Below, in pieces: positions 8,561 through 17,955 of a stretch of DNA of 64,000 nucleotides. The stretch comes from Ruania halotolerans (GTDB taxonomy: Bacteria > Actinomycetota > Actinomycetes > Actinomycetales > Beutenbergiaceae), in contig NZ_CP088017.1 of assembly GCF_021049285.1 (NCBI RefSeq), positions 992,001-1,056,000 on the forward strand, given 5' to 3'. A program made the position numbers and the translations under genes. Every line of letters starts with the position of its first letter. The first letter of the stretch is position 1. The notes below the pieces were generated by a model, which saw nothing but the letters and a program-made list of their open reading frames with translations, ran no database searches and had not been told where the DNA came from.

Positions 8561-11500
8561 ATGAATACACCTGTTCCGCTGCGCCGAAATGCGTTCCGCA
8601 CAGTGATGGCCTTTGTGACGGCGGCCCTTGTTGCAATGACCACTCTTGTTGTCGCGTCTCCTGCGATGGCGGCGCCGGTGTACGAGATCACCGCGCGCTG
8701 GGCGCAGGACACGCCGGACACTGTGGCCAGTGGGGACGTGGTCACGGCGGAGTGGCGGGTCAACGTCAACGATGACGCTGCAGCACCCTCGAATGAGCCC
8801 GTCGACAACGTGAACTTCACCCTCACTCTGGAGAACGGCACCTTCGCGTCTCTGCCGGACTCGTGCGTAATGGGCGGCACCCCCGAGTCCTCGATATCTG
8901 ATGACGGACAGACGCTGGTCTGCAACATCGGCACTCAGGACCAAGGGTCCGCCCACGTGGTCCAGACCGCCGTTCTTGTGGACGGCGAGACGGGCTCACA
9001 GGTGAGCGCGTCGGGCACTATCGACGGGCTCACAGCGGATCTCGCGCCGATCGAGATCGAGAACACGTTCGGCCTGGACATGGACTGGGGCACGCCGACC
9101 GGCGACTTCGGGTTCGGTGACACCTACGTCGACGTCGACTACCAGTGGACTCTCTTCCTGGCCAAGGGTTCGGAAGCCGGACCCGACTCGGTCAGCTACA
9201 CCGTGGACGTCACCGCTGACAACGGCTCCGCCGTGAGCCTCACTCCAGGCGCGGAGTGCACACCATTCACCGAGTACGCGGCGCCGGGCCACCCGTGGTC
9301 GGGCGGCGATCAGCCCGCGGAGAACACGGCACCGTTCGTGGGCAGCTGCACCCTCACCCCCACCGGCACCCCCGGACGCTTCACCCTGACCCTGACGGGC
9401 ATCGACTACTCACTGACCGACGTCCCGACCCGGGACTCTGCGAATGCGCCGCTTCCCGTCGATCGCTCGGCGGTCGCCAGCGGGTCGGTGTCCTTCCGCT
9501 TCGACACCACCACGAACACCGGCACGAACCTGTCGACAAACGCTCCGACGTACACCGCTCCCGGAAGTGGCGCCACAGTCGTTGATGATGCCGCGAACAA
9601 CACGGCGAACAAGGCCATCACGTTCCCCGGTGGGGTGAGCGCCTCCTGGAATCGCGACTACACCAACGCCGGTGGCGGCCCGTGGGACGACAGCTACCGG
9701 GTCTCGCGTGGCACCCAGGTCCAGCAGCATATGAGCCACGACACCCGGGGGTTCGCCGATAGCGACCCTGACTCGCTCTTCGGACTCTGCCAGGTCCTCG
9801 ACACGCGCTACGTGGACTACGCGCAGGTGCAGGTCGGTGGAGGGATCGACCTTGGGACCTACCCGGTGCAGTACTACGTGGGCCCCAGCCCGCTGCTCGA
9901 CCCCGACAGCGCCTCCTATGACCCGAACCAGTTCGGCTGTGACACGGGAGGCACCACGGTGGACGGCGGTGGCGGATGGGTGACCACGGCACCGGCAGAC
10001 CTCAGCACAGTGGGTGCGGTGCGGATCGTCTATCCCCAGACCGTCACCCAGGAGCACCCGGCGCGTGAGGCGCTGAGGGTCATGAGCACCATTCAGGACG
10101 ACGTGCCCGTCGGCCAGGACATCTGGATGTGGGGCCTCCAACTTCAGAATGACAATTGGCGCGTCCCAGGGGCTGGCTCCTCGGTGACGGCGACGCCGGA
10201 CGCCCGTTACCCGGCAACGCATGTCACGCGAGACATCCTGCGCGTGGTTTCGGCGACGCCGGCGGTGGAGAAGTCCGTTGATCGTTCCGTGGTCACTCCC
10301 GGCGCCCCTGCCACATACACGCTGACGTACTCGGCGAACGGAGCCGGCGGCGTACCGCCGGCTATCGACGGTTACGAGTTGGTGGACACGCTGCCTGCGG
10401 GCATGACCTACGTGCCTGGTTCGGCCACTCCTGAGCCTACTCTCTCCACGGCAGGTGGTCGGCAGGTGCTGACGTGGGGCCTCGACGACGTCCCGACGAA
10501 CACCGAGCAGGCGCTGACCTATCAGGCGGTAGCGGATGACTCGGTGGAACCGGGTGAGGTGCTGACCAACGAAGTGGAAGCCGCGTATGACGGTCACACC
10601 GCGAGCGATTCGGCTCAGGTGACGGTTTCGACGTCGGGTTTCACCACGATTGGTAAGAGTGCGGATGCGGCGTTCATTCCGAATCTTGATGGTGATGGTG
10701 TGGGTGAGGGTTCGTGGACGGTGACGTTGCGGTCGTTTGATCCGTTGCCGCAGGAGTACACGGACACGATCGACATCCTTCCCTTCAACGGTGATGAGCG
10801 GGGTACCGAGTTCTCGGGTTCGTATGGGTTGACGGGTGTGGATGCGGTCGCGGGTGCGACGGTGTATTACACGACGGCGGACCCGGACTCTCTTTCTGAT
10901 GATCCGGCGGATGGGTCCAATGGTTCTGCGGGGTCGGTTGCGGGTAACACGGTGGGGTGGTCGACCACGTTCACCGCTGATGCGACTGCGGTGCGTGTGA
11001 TTGGTCCGGAGTTGGTTCCGGGTGGGACGCAGCAGTTCACGGTGAATGTGGCCACTGATGGTGTGCTGGGTGGTGATGTGCTGGTCAACCGTGCGCAGGC
11101 CCGGGATGGGCACACGGAGTTGGTGATGCGGACGTCGGCGCCGATCACGATTGCGAATTACTACTCGGCATCGCTGAAGAAGTATGTGCAGGATGCTGAG
11201 GGTGAGTGGCGTGATGCGAACACGGTGGAGGACTATCCGAGTTTCTTCGTTGGTGACACGATCCGTTACCGGATCGTGGTGGAGAACACCGGTCAGGGCA
11301 CGCTCACGGGCGTGACCGTGACCGATGATCAGCAGCCCGATCTGGGTGGGTTCGTCATCGACGAACTCGCGCCGGGGGATACGGAAACGCATGAGTTCGA
11401 GATCATCGCCGATGCCTCCACGGGTGATGGCGTGGTCAACACGGCCTGCGCGACTGCGGATATCCCTGCTGATTCTGAGGTTCCTCCGACGATCAATTGT

Positions 11501-12202
11501 GATCCGGCTGGTGTAGAGGTCGAGGGCGACCCGACGCATACGAAGTCCCTGGTGTCGGCTTCGCCGATTGGCGGCGGTCAGTGGGAGATCGTGTATGCGC
11601 TTGAGGTGTCGAATGCTTCGACGGCGTCGACGTCGTACTCGCTGGTGGATGAGTTGCACTTCACTGACCAGGTGAGCATTGCCTCGGCGGAGGTCACTGA
11701 CGCACCTGAGGGTGTGACGTTGGCTGATCCGGCGTGGGATGGTCAGGGCAACCTGGCGGTGGCCACGGGTGTGCCGCTGCTGGGCAACGATGACGATGGT
11801 TACGCATCGCACATCTACGAGTTGACTGTGGTGGCGGATGTGCCGTTGCAGTTCGACCCGGTGGCGGATACCCAGTGCCTGGGTGGTGACACGGACTCGG
11901 GGTTCAACAACGTTTCCGAGTTGACCAAGTCCGATGGAGAGGTCGAGATCGACGAGGCCTGCGGCCCACCGCCGTCGGTGGATGTCTCCAAGTCGATCGC
12001 GGATGGTCCCACGCCGAACGGTGATGGCACCTGGACCGTGCTCTACGAGGTGGTCGCGACCAACGCTGGTGCAGGCGAGGGTGACTATGACATCTCTGAT
12101 CAGATGAGCGCTTCGGGTGACCTGGAGGTCATCACCAGTTCGATCACCTCGGCTCCTGAGGGTGTGACCCCGTCTGACGCGTGGACGGGCCTCGGGCGAT
12201 GA
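8561..12202 (+). CDS. giant LPXTG surface stalk protein, N-terminal part (frameshifted)
   Basis: First 1,213 residues of a secreted wall-anchored protein. The ATG at 8561 has GGGGGAG six bases upstream and starts a clear signal peptide (basic RRNAFR, hydrophobic stretch, cleavage near SPAMA-AP). A large N-terminal region (to about residue 560) has Tyr/Asp-rich beta-sandwich character with no family I recognise. It is followed by DUF11-type beta domains (GAPATYTLTYSANG; DTIRYRIVVENTGQGTL) and two of the repeat modules described at 11533. The frame closes at TGA 12200-12202 inside a repeat. One extra G in 12194-12196 explains this, because dropping it lets the reading continue into the next entry. 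Likely cell-surface adhesion or scaffolding. From about 10620 to 11860 codons shift from C-ending to G/T-ending, unlike the flanks. Confidence 0.85.
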   Translation: MNTPVPLRRNAFRTVMAFVTAALVAMTTLVVASPAMAAPVYEITARWAQDTPDTVASGDVVTAEWRVNVNDDAAAPSNEPVDNVNFTLTLENGTFASLPDSCVMGGTPESSISDDGQTLVCNIGTQDQGSAHVVQTAVLVDGETGSQVSASGTIDGLTADLAPIEIENTFGLDMDWGTPTGDFGFGDTYVDVDYQWTLFLAKGSEAGPDSVSYTVDVTADNGSAVSLTPGAECTPFTEYAAPGHPWSGGDQPAENTAPFVGSCTLTPTGTPGRFTLTLTGIDYSLTDVPTRDSANAPLPVDRSAVASGSVSFRFDTTTNTGTNLSTNAPTYTAPGSGATVVDDAANNTANKAITFPGGVSASWNRDYTNAGGGPWDDSYRVSRGTQVQQHMSHDTRGFADSDPDSLFGLCQVLDTRYVDYAQVQVGGGIDLGTYPVQYYVGPSPLLDPDSASYDPNQFGCDTGGTTVDGGGGWVTTAPADLSTVGAVRIVYPQTVTQEHPAREALRVMSTIQDDVPVGQDIWMWGLQLQNDNWRVPGAGSSVTATPDARYPATHVTRDILRVVSATPAVEKSVDRSVVTPGAPATYTLTYSANGAGGVPPAIDGYELVDTLPAGMTYVPGSATPEPTLSTAGGRQVLTWGLDDVPTNTEQALTYQAVADDSVEPGEVLTNEVEAAYDGHTASDSAQVTVSTSGFTTIGKSADAAFIPNLDGDGVGEGSWTVTLRSFDPLPQEYTDTIDILPFNGDERGTEFSGSYGLTGVDAVAGATVYYTTADPDSLSDDPADGSNGSAGSVAGNTVGWSTTFTADATAVRVIGPELVPGGTQQFTVNVATDGVLGGDVLVNRAQARDGHTELVMRTSAPITIANYYSASLKKYVQDAEGEWRDANTVEDYPSFFVGDTIRYRIVVENTGQGTLTGVTVTDDQQPDLGGFVIDELAPGDTETHEFEIIADASTGDGVVNTACATADIPADSEVPPTINCDPAGVEVEGDPTHTKSLVSASPIGGGQWEIVYALEVSNASTASTSYSLVDELHFTDQVSIASAEVTDAPEGVTLADPAWDGQGNLAVATGVPLLGNDDDGYASHIYELTVVADVPLQFDPVADTQCLGGDTDSGFNNVSELTKSDGEVEIDEACGPPPSVDVSKSIADGPTPNGDGTWTVLYEVVATNAGAGEGDYDISDQMSASGDLEVITSSITSAPEGVTPSDAWTGLGR

Positions 12203-14730
12203 CGGCGCAGCGGAGAACGTCATCGCTACGGATGTGCTGATCGCCGCTGGCGCCACGCACACCTACGAGGTCGAGGTGGTCATCGGGCTCGCGGAAGGTA
12301 CTGAAGGTGCCCCCGTCATCACGGACTGCCAGGCCATTCCCACCGAGGGCGATGGGCTGACGAACACGGCCGAGATCGAGCACAACGACCTCACCGCAGA
12401 CGACTCTGTCTGCGTCACTCCCGGTGTCGTCTCGGTCGAGAAGACTGTCTCCTCTGGGCCCACGCCCAACGGTGATGGCACGTGGACCGTCGTGTACGAC
12501 ATCGTCGCAACCCATCTCGGTGGTGCCGCTGCGGACTACGACGTGACCGACCGTCTCCACTACGGCGCAGACATCGAGATCGTCGACAAGGGAATCGTCA
12601 CTGCACCTGATGGTGTGCAGATCAACGGCTCCTGGACCGGTCTGGGCGCGGAGGACTCCGACCCGGAGAACTTGGTCGCCAGTGGTGTCACGCTGGATGT
12701 GGGTGGCATGCACACCTACCAGGTGGAGGTCACCGTCCAGATGGAGGAGGCCACCATTGATCTGGTCAACCTGGAGTGCGCTGCGGCGGGCTCGGGCGAA
12801 GCGGGCGGCCTGGCGAACTCGACCACGCTGACCAGCAACGGCATCGTGAGCGAGGACGAGGTGTGCCCCACCGTCACGGTCATCGAGCTGGACAAGGAGC
12901 TCGTTGAGGGCAGCCCTGTGGAGAATGGTGACGGGACGTGGACCATCGAGTACGACGTCACGGCCACCAACGCCGGCCCGGTGGCTGGCGACTACGACCT
13001 GAGTGACCGCCTGCGCTACGGCGCGGGGATCGAGGTCGAGTCCGCCTCGATCGTCAGCGGTCCCGAGGGTGTGGAGCCGAACGCGGGCTGGAGTGGTCAA
13101 GGCGCTGAAGGTGCGGCGGAGAACGTGATCGTGGCCGGGCAGTCGCTCGAGATCGACGAGCAGCACGTCTTCCGCGTGCGGGTCGTCGCCTCGATGGATC
13201 GCGATGTTGTCACCCCGGGTGATCTGGAATGCCCGGAGCCGGGATCGAACGAGCCGGGTGGTTTCGCCAACACTGCTGAGTTGACTCATAACGGTGAGGA
13301 CCAGAGTGATGTCGCATGTGAGGAGCCGCCGCTGATCGATATTGCGAAGTCGCTCTCGGGTGCGGTGACACCTGTTGATGGGGAGCCCGGCGTGTACGAC
13401 GCCATCTACGAGCTCACCGTCACCAACACCGGTGCCGGCGCGGGCGTGTATGACCTGGATGATGAGTTGGCACCGGGTGCTGGTGTGAGCGTGGTGGGCA
13501 TCCAGGACGTCACGAGTGACGCCCCGGACGCCGTCGCCATCAACGACGCCTTCGACGGCGTGGACCAGACGCGGATCGTGACGGACCAGCCCATCGCTGG
13601 TGCGACGGATGACGTGCCTGTGGTGCACACCTACATGGTGACCGTGCGCTACGCCGCGGACCTGACCACGGTCGACGTGCCCGCCGGTAGGGCCTGCACC
13701 ACCGCCGGTGGGGAGCCGGAGCCGGGCACGCTGGGCAATACCGCGACCGTGGACTGGAATGGTCTCCAGGACAGCGCTGTGGAGTGCTTGGTGCCCGGCG
13801 ACCCGACTCTCGATAAGGAGCTCGTCTCCGCGACGCCCATCGGGAACGGCCAGTGGGAGGTCGTCTACGACCTCACCGTGGCCAACACCGGCAACGAGGC
13901 GACCACCTACGATCTCGAGGACGAGTTGTTGTTCGCGCCGCAGATCACGGTGGACACCGTCTCGGTGACCGGGCCTGAGGGCATCACGGTCAATGACGGT
14001 TTCGATGGTGCTGGTGACCAGGTCATCGCGACCGGTATCGAGATCATCGGCCTGGATGAGGACGGCTACGCCCCGCATGTCTATACCGTGACCGTGGTGG
14101 CGAACGTGCCGCTGTCCTTCGAGGAGGCTGATGTCGCCGCAGATGGCACCGGTTCACCCGCGTGCACCACACCAGCGGGTGGGAACTTCACCGAGCAGGG
14201 GCTGAACAACGCAGCCACGCTGACCAATGAGTCTGGCGGCACGATCGTGGATACCGATTGCGGATACGTGCCCTCCACGACGATCACCAAGACCATGGAC
14301 GGTGACCCTGTCGCAGGCGCGGATGGCCAGTGGACGGTGAACTACCTCATCACGGTCGTCAATGACGGTGCAGCGAATGGTTCGTACACGTTGACCGATC
14401 AGCTCCGCTACGGCGCCGGGATCGACGTGCTCGATGCGACCATCACCGACGCCCCCGAAGGTGTCACCCCCGCGCAGACGTGGACCGGAACAGGGGGCAC
14501 CGGTGCGGTGGAGAACACCATCGCGGCCGATGTGGACCTGGCCGTGGGACAAACCCACACCTACCGGGTCAGCATCGATGCCCACCTGGACACCGATGCA
14601 GCGGATGAGTCCACGCTGGAATGCCCCGCTCCCGGCTCAACCGAGCGTGGCGGATTCAGCAACACCGCCGGCCTGGATCACAACGATCTCAGTGCCGAGG
14701 CATCAACCTGCGCAGTGCCGGAATGGCCAG
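11533..14730 (+). repeat. seven ~150-residue repeat modules in the surface protein
   Basis: Modules start near 11533, 11977, 12427, 12880, 13331, 13802 and 14276, so the period is 444-471 bases. Each opens with a K-containing strand plus a G-x-W-x-V/I-x-Y motif (e.g. GDGTWTVVYD), passes through a DY-L/D-D-x-L block and an APEGV/GPEGV turn, and ends with a pair of cysteines about 27-33 residues apart (LECPAPGS ... STCAVP). The cysteine pair suggests one disulfide per module. DNA identity between copies is moderate, so they are ancient rather than freshly amplified. Confidence 0.85.
12194..12197 (+). other. frameshift site splitting the surface protein gene
   Basis: The sequence CTCGGGCGATGAC reads L-G-R-stop. 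With one G fewer it reads L-G-D-D and continues GAAENVIATDV, exactly the pattern found after WTGLG or WSGQG in sibling modules. No alternative start with an SD lies just downstream. A sequencing error, a real inactivating indel or programmed slippage are all possible; three Gs are too few for classical phase variation. Confidence 0.88.
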
Positions 14731-14858
14731 AAGAGGTGCCCCCGCCGCTGCCGCAGACCGGTACACCGATCACCCAGACCGCACTGGCCGCGGCCCTGCT
14801 GCTCCTGATCGCCGGTGGCATCCTGATGCACCACCGCCGCCGCACCACAGCGGCGTAA
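12234..14858 (+). CDS. giant LPXTG surface stalk protein, C-terminal part (frameshifted)
   Basis: Continuation of the preceding gene. The open frame resumes at about 12195, and the GTG at 12234 is only the first start-like codon, without an SD. It encodes the rest of repeat module 2 and modules 3 to 7. Module openings are recognisable as VSVEKTVSSGPTP, IELDKELVEGSPV, IDIAKSLSGAVTP, PTLDKELVSATPI and TTITKTMDGDPVA. The protein ends with a sortase signal: LPQTG, a hydrophobic helix (TALAAALLLLIAGGILM) and a positive tail HHRRRTT. Sortase would link it to the peptidoglycan; no sortase gene is in the window. Joined, the two parts give about 2,100 residues. As it stands, this half lacks a signal peptide and would not be exported. 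Confidence 0.85.
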   Translation: MLIAAGATHTYEVEVVIGLAEGTEGAPVITDCQAIPTEGDGLTNTAEIEHNDLTADDSVCVTPGVVSVEKTVSSGPTPNGDGTWTVVYDIVATHLGGAAADYDVTDRLHYGADIEIVDKGIVTAPDGVQINGSWTGLGAEDSDPENLVASGVTLDVGGMHTYQVEVTVQMEEATIDLVNLECAAAGSGEAGGLANSTTLTSNGIVSEDEVCPTVTVIELDKELVEGSPVENGDGTWTIEYDVTATNAGPVAGDYDLSDRLRYGAGIEVESASIVSGPEGVEPNAGWSGQGAEGAAENVIVAGQSLEIDEQHVFRVRVVASMDRDVVTPGDLECPEPGSNEPGGFANTAELTHNGEDQSDVACEEPPLIDIAKSLSGAVTPVDGEPGVYDAIYELTVTNTGAGAGVYDLDDELAPGAGVSVVGIQDVTSDAPDAVAINDAFDGVDQTRIVTDQPIAGATDDVPVVHTYMVTVRYAADLTTVDVPAGRACTTAGGEPEPGTLGNTATVDWNGLQDSAVECLVPGDPTLDKELVSATPIGNGQWEVVYDLTVANTGNEATTYDLEDELLFAPQITVDTVSVTGPEGITVNDGFDGAGDQVIATGIEIIGLDEDGYAPHVYTVTVVANVPLSFEEADVAADGTGSPACTTPAGGNFTEQGLNNAATLTNESGGTIVDTDCGYVPSTTITKTMDGDPVAGADGQWTVNYLITVVNDGAANGSYTLTDQLRYGAGIDVLDATITDAPEGVTPAQTWTGTGGTGAVENTIAADVDLAVGQTHTYRVSIDAHLDTDAADESTLECPAPGSTERGGFSNTAGLDHNDLSAEASTCAVPEWPEEVPPPLPQTGTPITQTALAAALLLLIAGGILMHHRRRTTAA

Positions 14859-14864
14859 CCCCCA

Positions 14865-14914
14865 CACGTCCTGCTTGCCTCGCCACACCCCCCGGGCCAG
14901 GCAAGCAGGACGTG
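14865..14914 (+). terminator. strong hairpin terminator after the surface protein
   Basis: Arms 14865-14880 and 14899-14914 are a perfect 16-base inverted repeat beginning CACGTCCTGC, with an 18-base loop, six bases after the stop codon. GGCGTTTGG follows. It separates the gene from the LuxR-type promoter that starts six bases further on. Confidence 0.85.
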
Positions 14915-14919
14915 GGCGT

Positions 14920-14948
14920 TTGGCAGGGCGATTGGCCGGTCGTATTAT
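14920..14948 (+). promoter_or_regulatory. sigma70-type promoter of the LuxR-type gene
   Basis: TTGGCA (14920-14925), a 17-base spacer, and TATTAT (14943-14948): each hexamer matches the consensus at five of six positions. The GTG start lies six bases after the -10, so the mRNA should be leaderless. This is the best vegetative promoter in the window. Confidence 0.8.
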
Positions 14949-14954
14949 CGGCCC

Positions 14955-16571
14955 GTGGGAGACGATGGCTTCGCTACTGGACCGTCGGGTGATCACGATC
15001 CAGCGTCGGCGGTCGCCGCGGACGCAGGTGCGATCGTCGACGCGGCCCGGGCGGCGTGGTCCGCCGGGGACACGGAGCGGACTGTCGCCCTCATCGACGA
15101 GCATTGGTCGATCCTGTTCGAGCAAGGCCGCCACGAGCTGGACGCATTGTTCCGTCTGATTCCGCTCAGCGCATTCAAGGCCCACCCCCGTGCTGCTGCT
15201 GTGCGTGACATCCGGCTGCACACCGATGCAGATGCCGTGGCGAGGATGCTCGGTCCGAGAATCGCTATGCCGCAAGCCGACGACCTTTCGACCATCGATG
15301 CCCTCGCGCGCTCGGAGGACGCTCTCACCATCCTCGGAGTGACCAGCGCCCGGATGATCGCCTACCGAGTGCGCGGCCACTACACGCGCGCACACGAGTT
15401 GGCAGCCGTCGTGGAAAGGCTGGCGCGGATCGCCGGCGTCCACCAGCCGGCACTCGTGCATGCTCGGGTCCCGAACGCCCTCCTTCAGGGTGGCGTTTCT
15501 CGCGGGCTCGCCGGCGACTTCGACGGGGCGCTCGGAACGTTGCGTGAGGCATATGACCGAGGGCCAGAAGCTCGCTCGCCGCACGTCGCCCGGGACGCGG
15601 CAGGCAAGGCTGCCTTGTTCTCGGCGCTGGCAGGAGACATCGATCAAGCTCGGCGGTGGCTGCGTCGATATGAGACTGCGGCCGAGGTCGACGGCTGGCT
15701 GCGTTCCCGGCTGGACCTCTCGGCCGACCTCGCCCAGAGCTTGGTCGCGATCGAGTCACTAGATCGGGTCACAGCCGATGCCACGCTCGCCCGATTGGAG
15801 CTGCCAGCAGACGCCGAGCAAGGGTGGGGACCGGCGATCACGTATGTCACCGCCCGGCACGCCTTGATCTGGGGTGACAAGCTCCGTGCCGTTGAGCAGG
15901 TACGGCGCGATCGCGTGCAATTCGCCGAATGGCTCGGTGTCGGCTCAGGGCTGAGGCACTTCCTCAACCACGCCGAGAGTGACCTTCATCTGGCACTGCG
16001 ACAAGGTCATCGTGCGCGCGCCCTCCATGCACAACGCGCGACCCATTCGCTCGCTCGCTCGGCCCGAGCCCGACTGGCGTTGCTGACCGGTGATGTCGAT
16101 GCGGCTGCCCGGCTCGCGGCTCAAGGGGTGCGCGAGGCAGCGGATTCGCGCTCACGCATCGACGCCCTCACGACCCAGACCGCTGCGCACGTGCGGCGCG
16201 GGGACATGCTCGCGGCTCGGAACGCGTACGACCTGTTGACGGCCTCGGTCGCCTCTACCGGGGCTCGTTCGTTCATGCGCTATCTCTCGCACGAGGAGCA
16301 CAGGGCACTCGGCCGCGACCGAACTCGATCGGAGCTCCTCTCGCCTGACCGGCCGGTATTTCCCGCCCTCGCCGAAGGAGTCAAGCTCACCCGGCAGCAG
16401 CGGCTCGTGCTCGACGGGATGGCCGCGGGCCTGCCCATCCGGGAGATCGGAAAGCGCCAGCACTTGTCCTACAACACGATCAAGACCCACCTCCGCGCGC
16501 TCTACACCAGATTGGGCGCATCCTCACGCGATCAGGCGATCGCGCGTGCGCACGAGGAGGGCCTGCTGTGA
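14955..16571 (+). CDS. LuxR-family transcriptional regulator with helical N-terminal region
   Basis: 538-residue DNA-binding protein. The last 65 residues are a LuxR/GerE helix-turn-helix: LTRQQRLVLDGMAAGLPI, then EIGKRQHLSYNTIKTHLRAL and LYTRLGASSRDQAI. The preceding 470 residues are Ala/Arg/Leu-rich helices without a Walker A, so this is not a full MalT/LAL ATPase; they look like TPR-type repeats and may sense a partner or ligand. The GTG start is set by the promoter just upstream. It lies between the surface-protein gene and the convergent exporter gene. A role in controlling the neighbouring surface protein is possible but unproved. Confidence 0.82.
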   Translation: MGDDGFATGPSGDHDPASAVAADAGAIVDAARAAWSAGDTERTVALIDEHWSILFEQGRHELDALFRLIPLSAFKAHPRAAAVRDIRLHTDADAVARMLGPRIAMPQADDLSTIDALARSEDALTILGVTSARMIAYRVRGHYTRAHELAAVVERLARIAGVHQPALVHARVPNALLQGGVSRGLAGDFDGALGTLREAYDRGPEARSPHVARDAAGKAALFSALAGDIDQARRWLRRYETAAEVDGWLRSRLDLSADLAQSLVAIESLDRVTADATLARLELPADAEQGWGPAITYVTARHALIWGDKLRAVEQVRRDRVQFAEWLGVGSGLRHFLNHAESDLHLALRQGHRARALHAQRATHSLARSARARLALLTGDVDAAARLAAQGVREAADSRSRIDALTTQTAAHVRRGDMLAARNAYDLLTASVASTGARSFMRYLSHEEHRALGRDRTRSELLSPDRPVFPALAEGVKLTRQQRLVLDGMAAGLPIREIGKRQHLSYNTIKTHLRALYTRLGASSRDQAIARAHEEGLL

Positions 16572-16638
16572 TGGTCGATCGTTGTCACCGCTCGCTTCTT
16601 GCACTCGAACGGCGGGTGTAGCGCGCCATGCGGGCGGC

Positions 16639-17955
16639 TCAGGGCGAGCGCTCGCCTCGTTCGGGCACGCCGGTGAGCAGCACACCGAGAATGGTCATGA
16701 TCGTCAGCGCACCGCCCACGATGATCACCGGTGCCTGCCACCCACCGGTGAGGGTGTGCACCCCGCCGACGACGGTCGGGGCCACCGCGGCGAGCGAGTA
16801 ACCCACCGACTGGACTGCGGCCGAGGCCTTCCGCGCCCGATGTACCTCGGAGAAGCGCCGCGCGATGAGGGTGAACACGAGGACGAAGTTCGCTCCCTGC
16901 GCAGCCCCGGCCAGGCTCACCCCCACCATCCACAGCTGCGGGGCCACCAGCAAGGCGAGCGGCAGGCACAACCAGCCGCATGCGATCGCGATGAAGCTGG
17001 GTCGCAGACCCGCGTACCGGATTCCGACCGACGCACCCAGGCTGCCGATCACCGCGAACCCCTGGAACAGTGATGCCGCCGCACCGGAGGCGCTGACCTG
17101 CACCCCCACCAGGTCCGCGAGGATCAGTGGTAGCCACGCGGTGAGGCCGTAGTAACTCGACGCCTGCATCCCGAACATCAGGCACAGCGCCCAGGTGTAC
17201 TTCTCCCGCAGCACACTGCGTCCACGATTGCCGACGGCGTCCCTCGCCTCGGCTGTATCCCGTCGCCCGGGCGTCCCAGTCAAGCCAGCACCGCTGGCGT
17301 TGCCGCGATCCGTCGTCGCTGGGCTCGGTGTGTCGACAGAATGCGGCAACGCAGCGGGCTCCCGGCCGGCGGTTGGCACCGCCAGCCACCACCACGCCAC
17401 GGCCAGCACACCCAGCACCGCCCAGGAGGCCAATGCCCACCGCCACCCGATGGCAGAAGCGAGGGACGCCGTCAGGGCGGTGGAGACCACGGTGCCCACA
17501 TTGATGGTGGCTGTGTAGATCCCGGTGACAGTGCTCACCCGGCCAGGGAAGGTGCGCTGGGTGATCATCGGAACAGCCACATTCGCGGTGGTGATCCCCA
17601 GGCCGATCAGCACAGTGCCGGCGAACGCCCCCGCGACTGCGAGTTCCCCCAGGTCGACCGAGCGCAGCCCCGTGCCGGTGAGCACCAGGAGCAGCGCCAG
17701 CAGCACGCCTGTGCGCAACGAGACTCTGCCGAGCAGGCCGGCCGCCGCCGGCGTGGTGAGGGCGAAACACAAGACGGGGATTCCGGTGAGCAGGCCCGCG
17801 GTCGCGGCGGTCAGTTGCAGGTCGGCCGACACATCGGAGACCACCGGAGGCAACGCCGTCAGCGGGGTTCGCAGGTTCAACGCGGCAACCAGGATCGCTA
17901 CGAGCAGCACCCCATTGCCACCGAGTGCAGCGGTGAGCCGGGCAGTCGGACGCAT
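16639..17955 (-). CDS. MFS transporter, CynX/NimT (cyanate permease-like) type
   Basis: 438-residue inner-membrane transporter with about 12 hydrophobic helices. The N-terminal helix region NLRTPLTALPPVVSDVS is characteristic of the CynX/NimT subgroup of the major facilitator superfamily, whose members move cyanate, 2-nitroimidazole or related small solutes. The central loop (about residues 205-250) is long and polar. The ATG at 17955 overlaps the stop of the mannosyltransferase gene by one base (TGATG), so the two are translationally coupled. Reading the frame further upstream only enters that gene out of frame. Substrate unknown. Confidence 0.85.
   Translation of the reverse strand: MRPTARLTAALGGNGVLLVAILVAALNLRTPLTALPPVVSDVSADLQLTAATAGLLTGIPVLCFALTTPAAAGLLGRVSLRTGVLLALLLVLTGTGLRSVDLGELAVAGAFAGTVLIGLGITTANVAVPMITQRTFPGRVSTVTGIYTATINVGTVVSTALTASLASAIGWRWALASWAVLGVLAVAWWWLAVPTAGREPAALPHSVDTPSPATTDRGNASGAGLTGTPGRRDTAEARDAVGNRGRSVLREKYTWALCLMFGMQASSYYGLTAWLPLILADLVGVQVSASGAAASLFQGFAVIGSLGASVGIRYAGLRPSFIAIACGWLCLPLALLVAPQLWMVGVSLAGAAQGANFVLVFTLIARRFSEVHRARKASAAVQSVGYSLAAVAPTVVGGVHTLTGGWQAPVIIVGGALTIMTILGVLLTGVPERGERSP

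Noticed and set aside
12190-12202. Phase variation at the frameshift
   Set aside because: The homopolymer is only three Gs, far below tracts known to slip at useful rates.
9410-12262. 950-residue open frame antisense to the surface protein
   Set aside because: Arg/His-rich low-complexity product without domains. It arises from high-GC third positions of the real gene, whose repeats, signal peptide and SD are clear. The 644-residue antisense frame at 12144-14078 is the same case.
16644-16657. GC palindrome at the MFS 3' end as a terminator
   Set aside because: It lies wholly inside the coding sequence just before the stop and lacks a loop or T tract; weak evidence.
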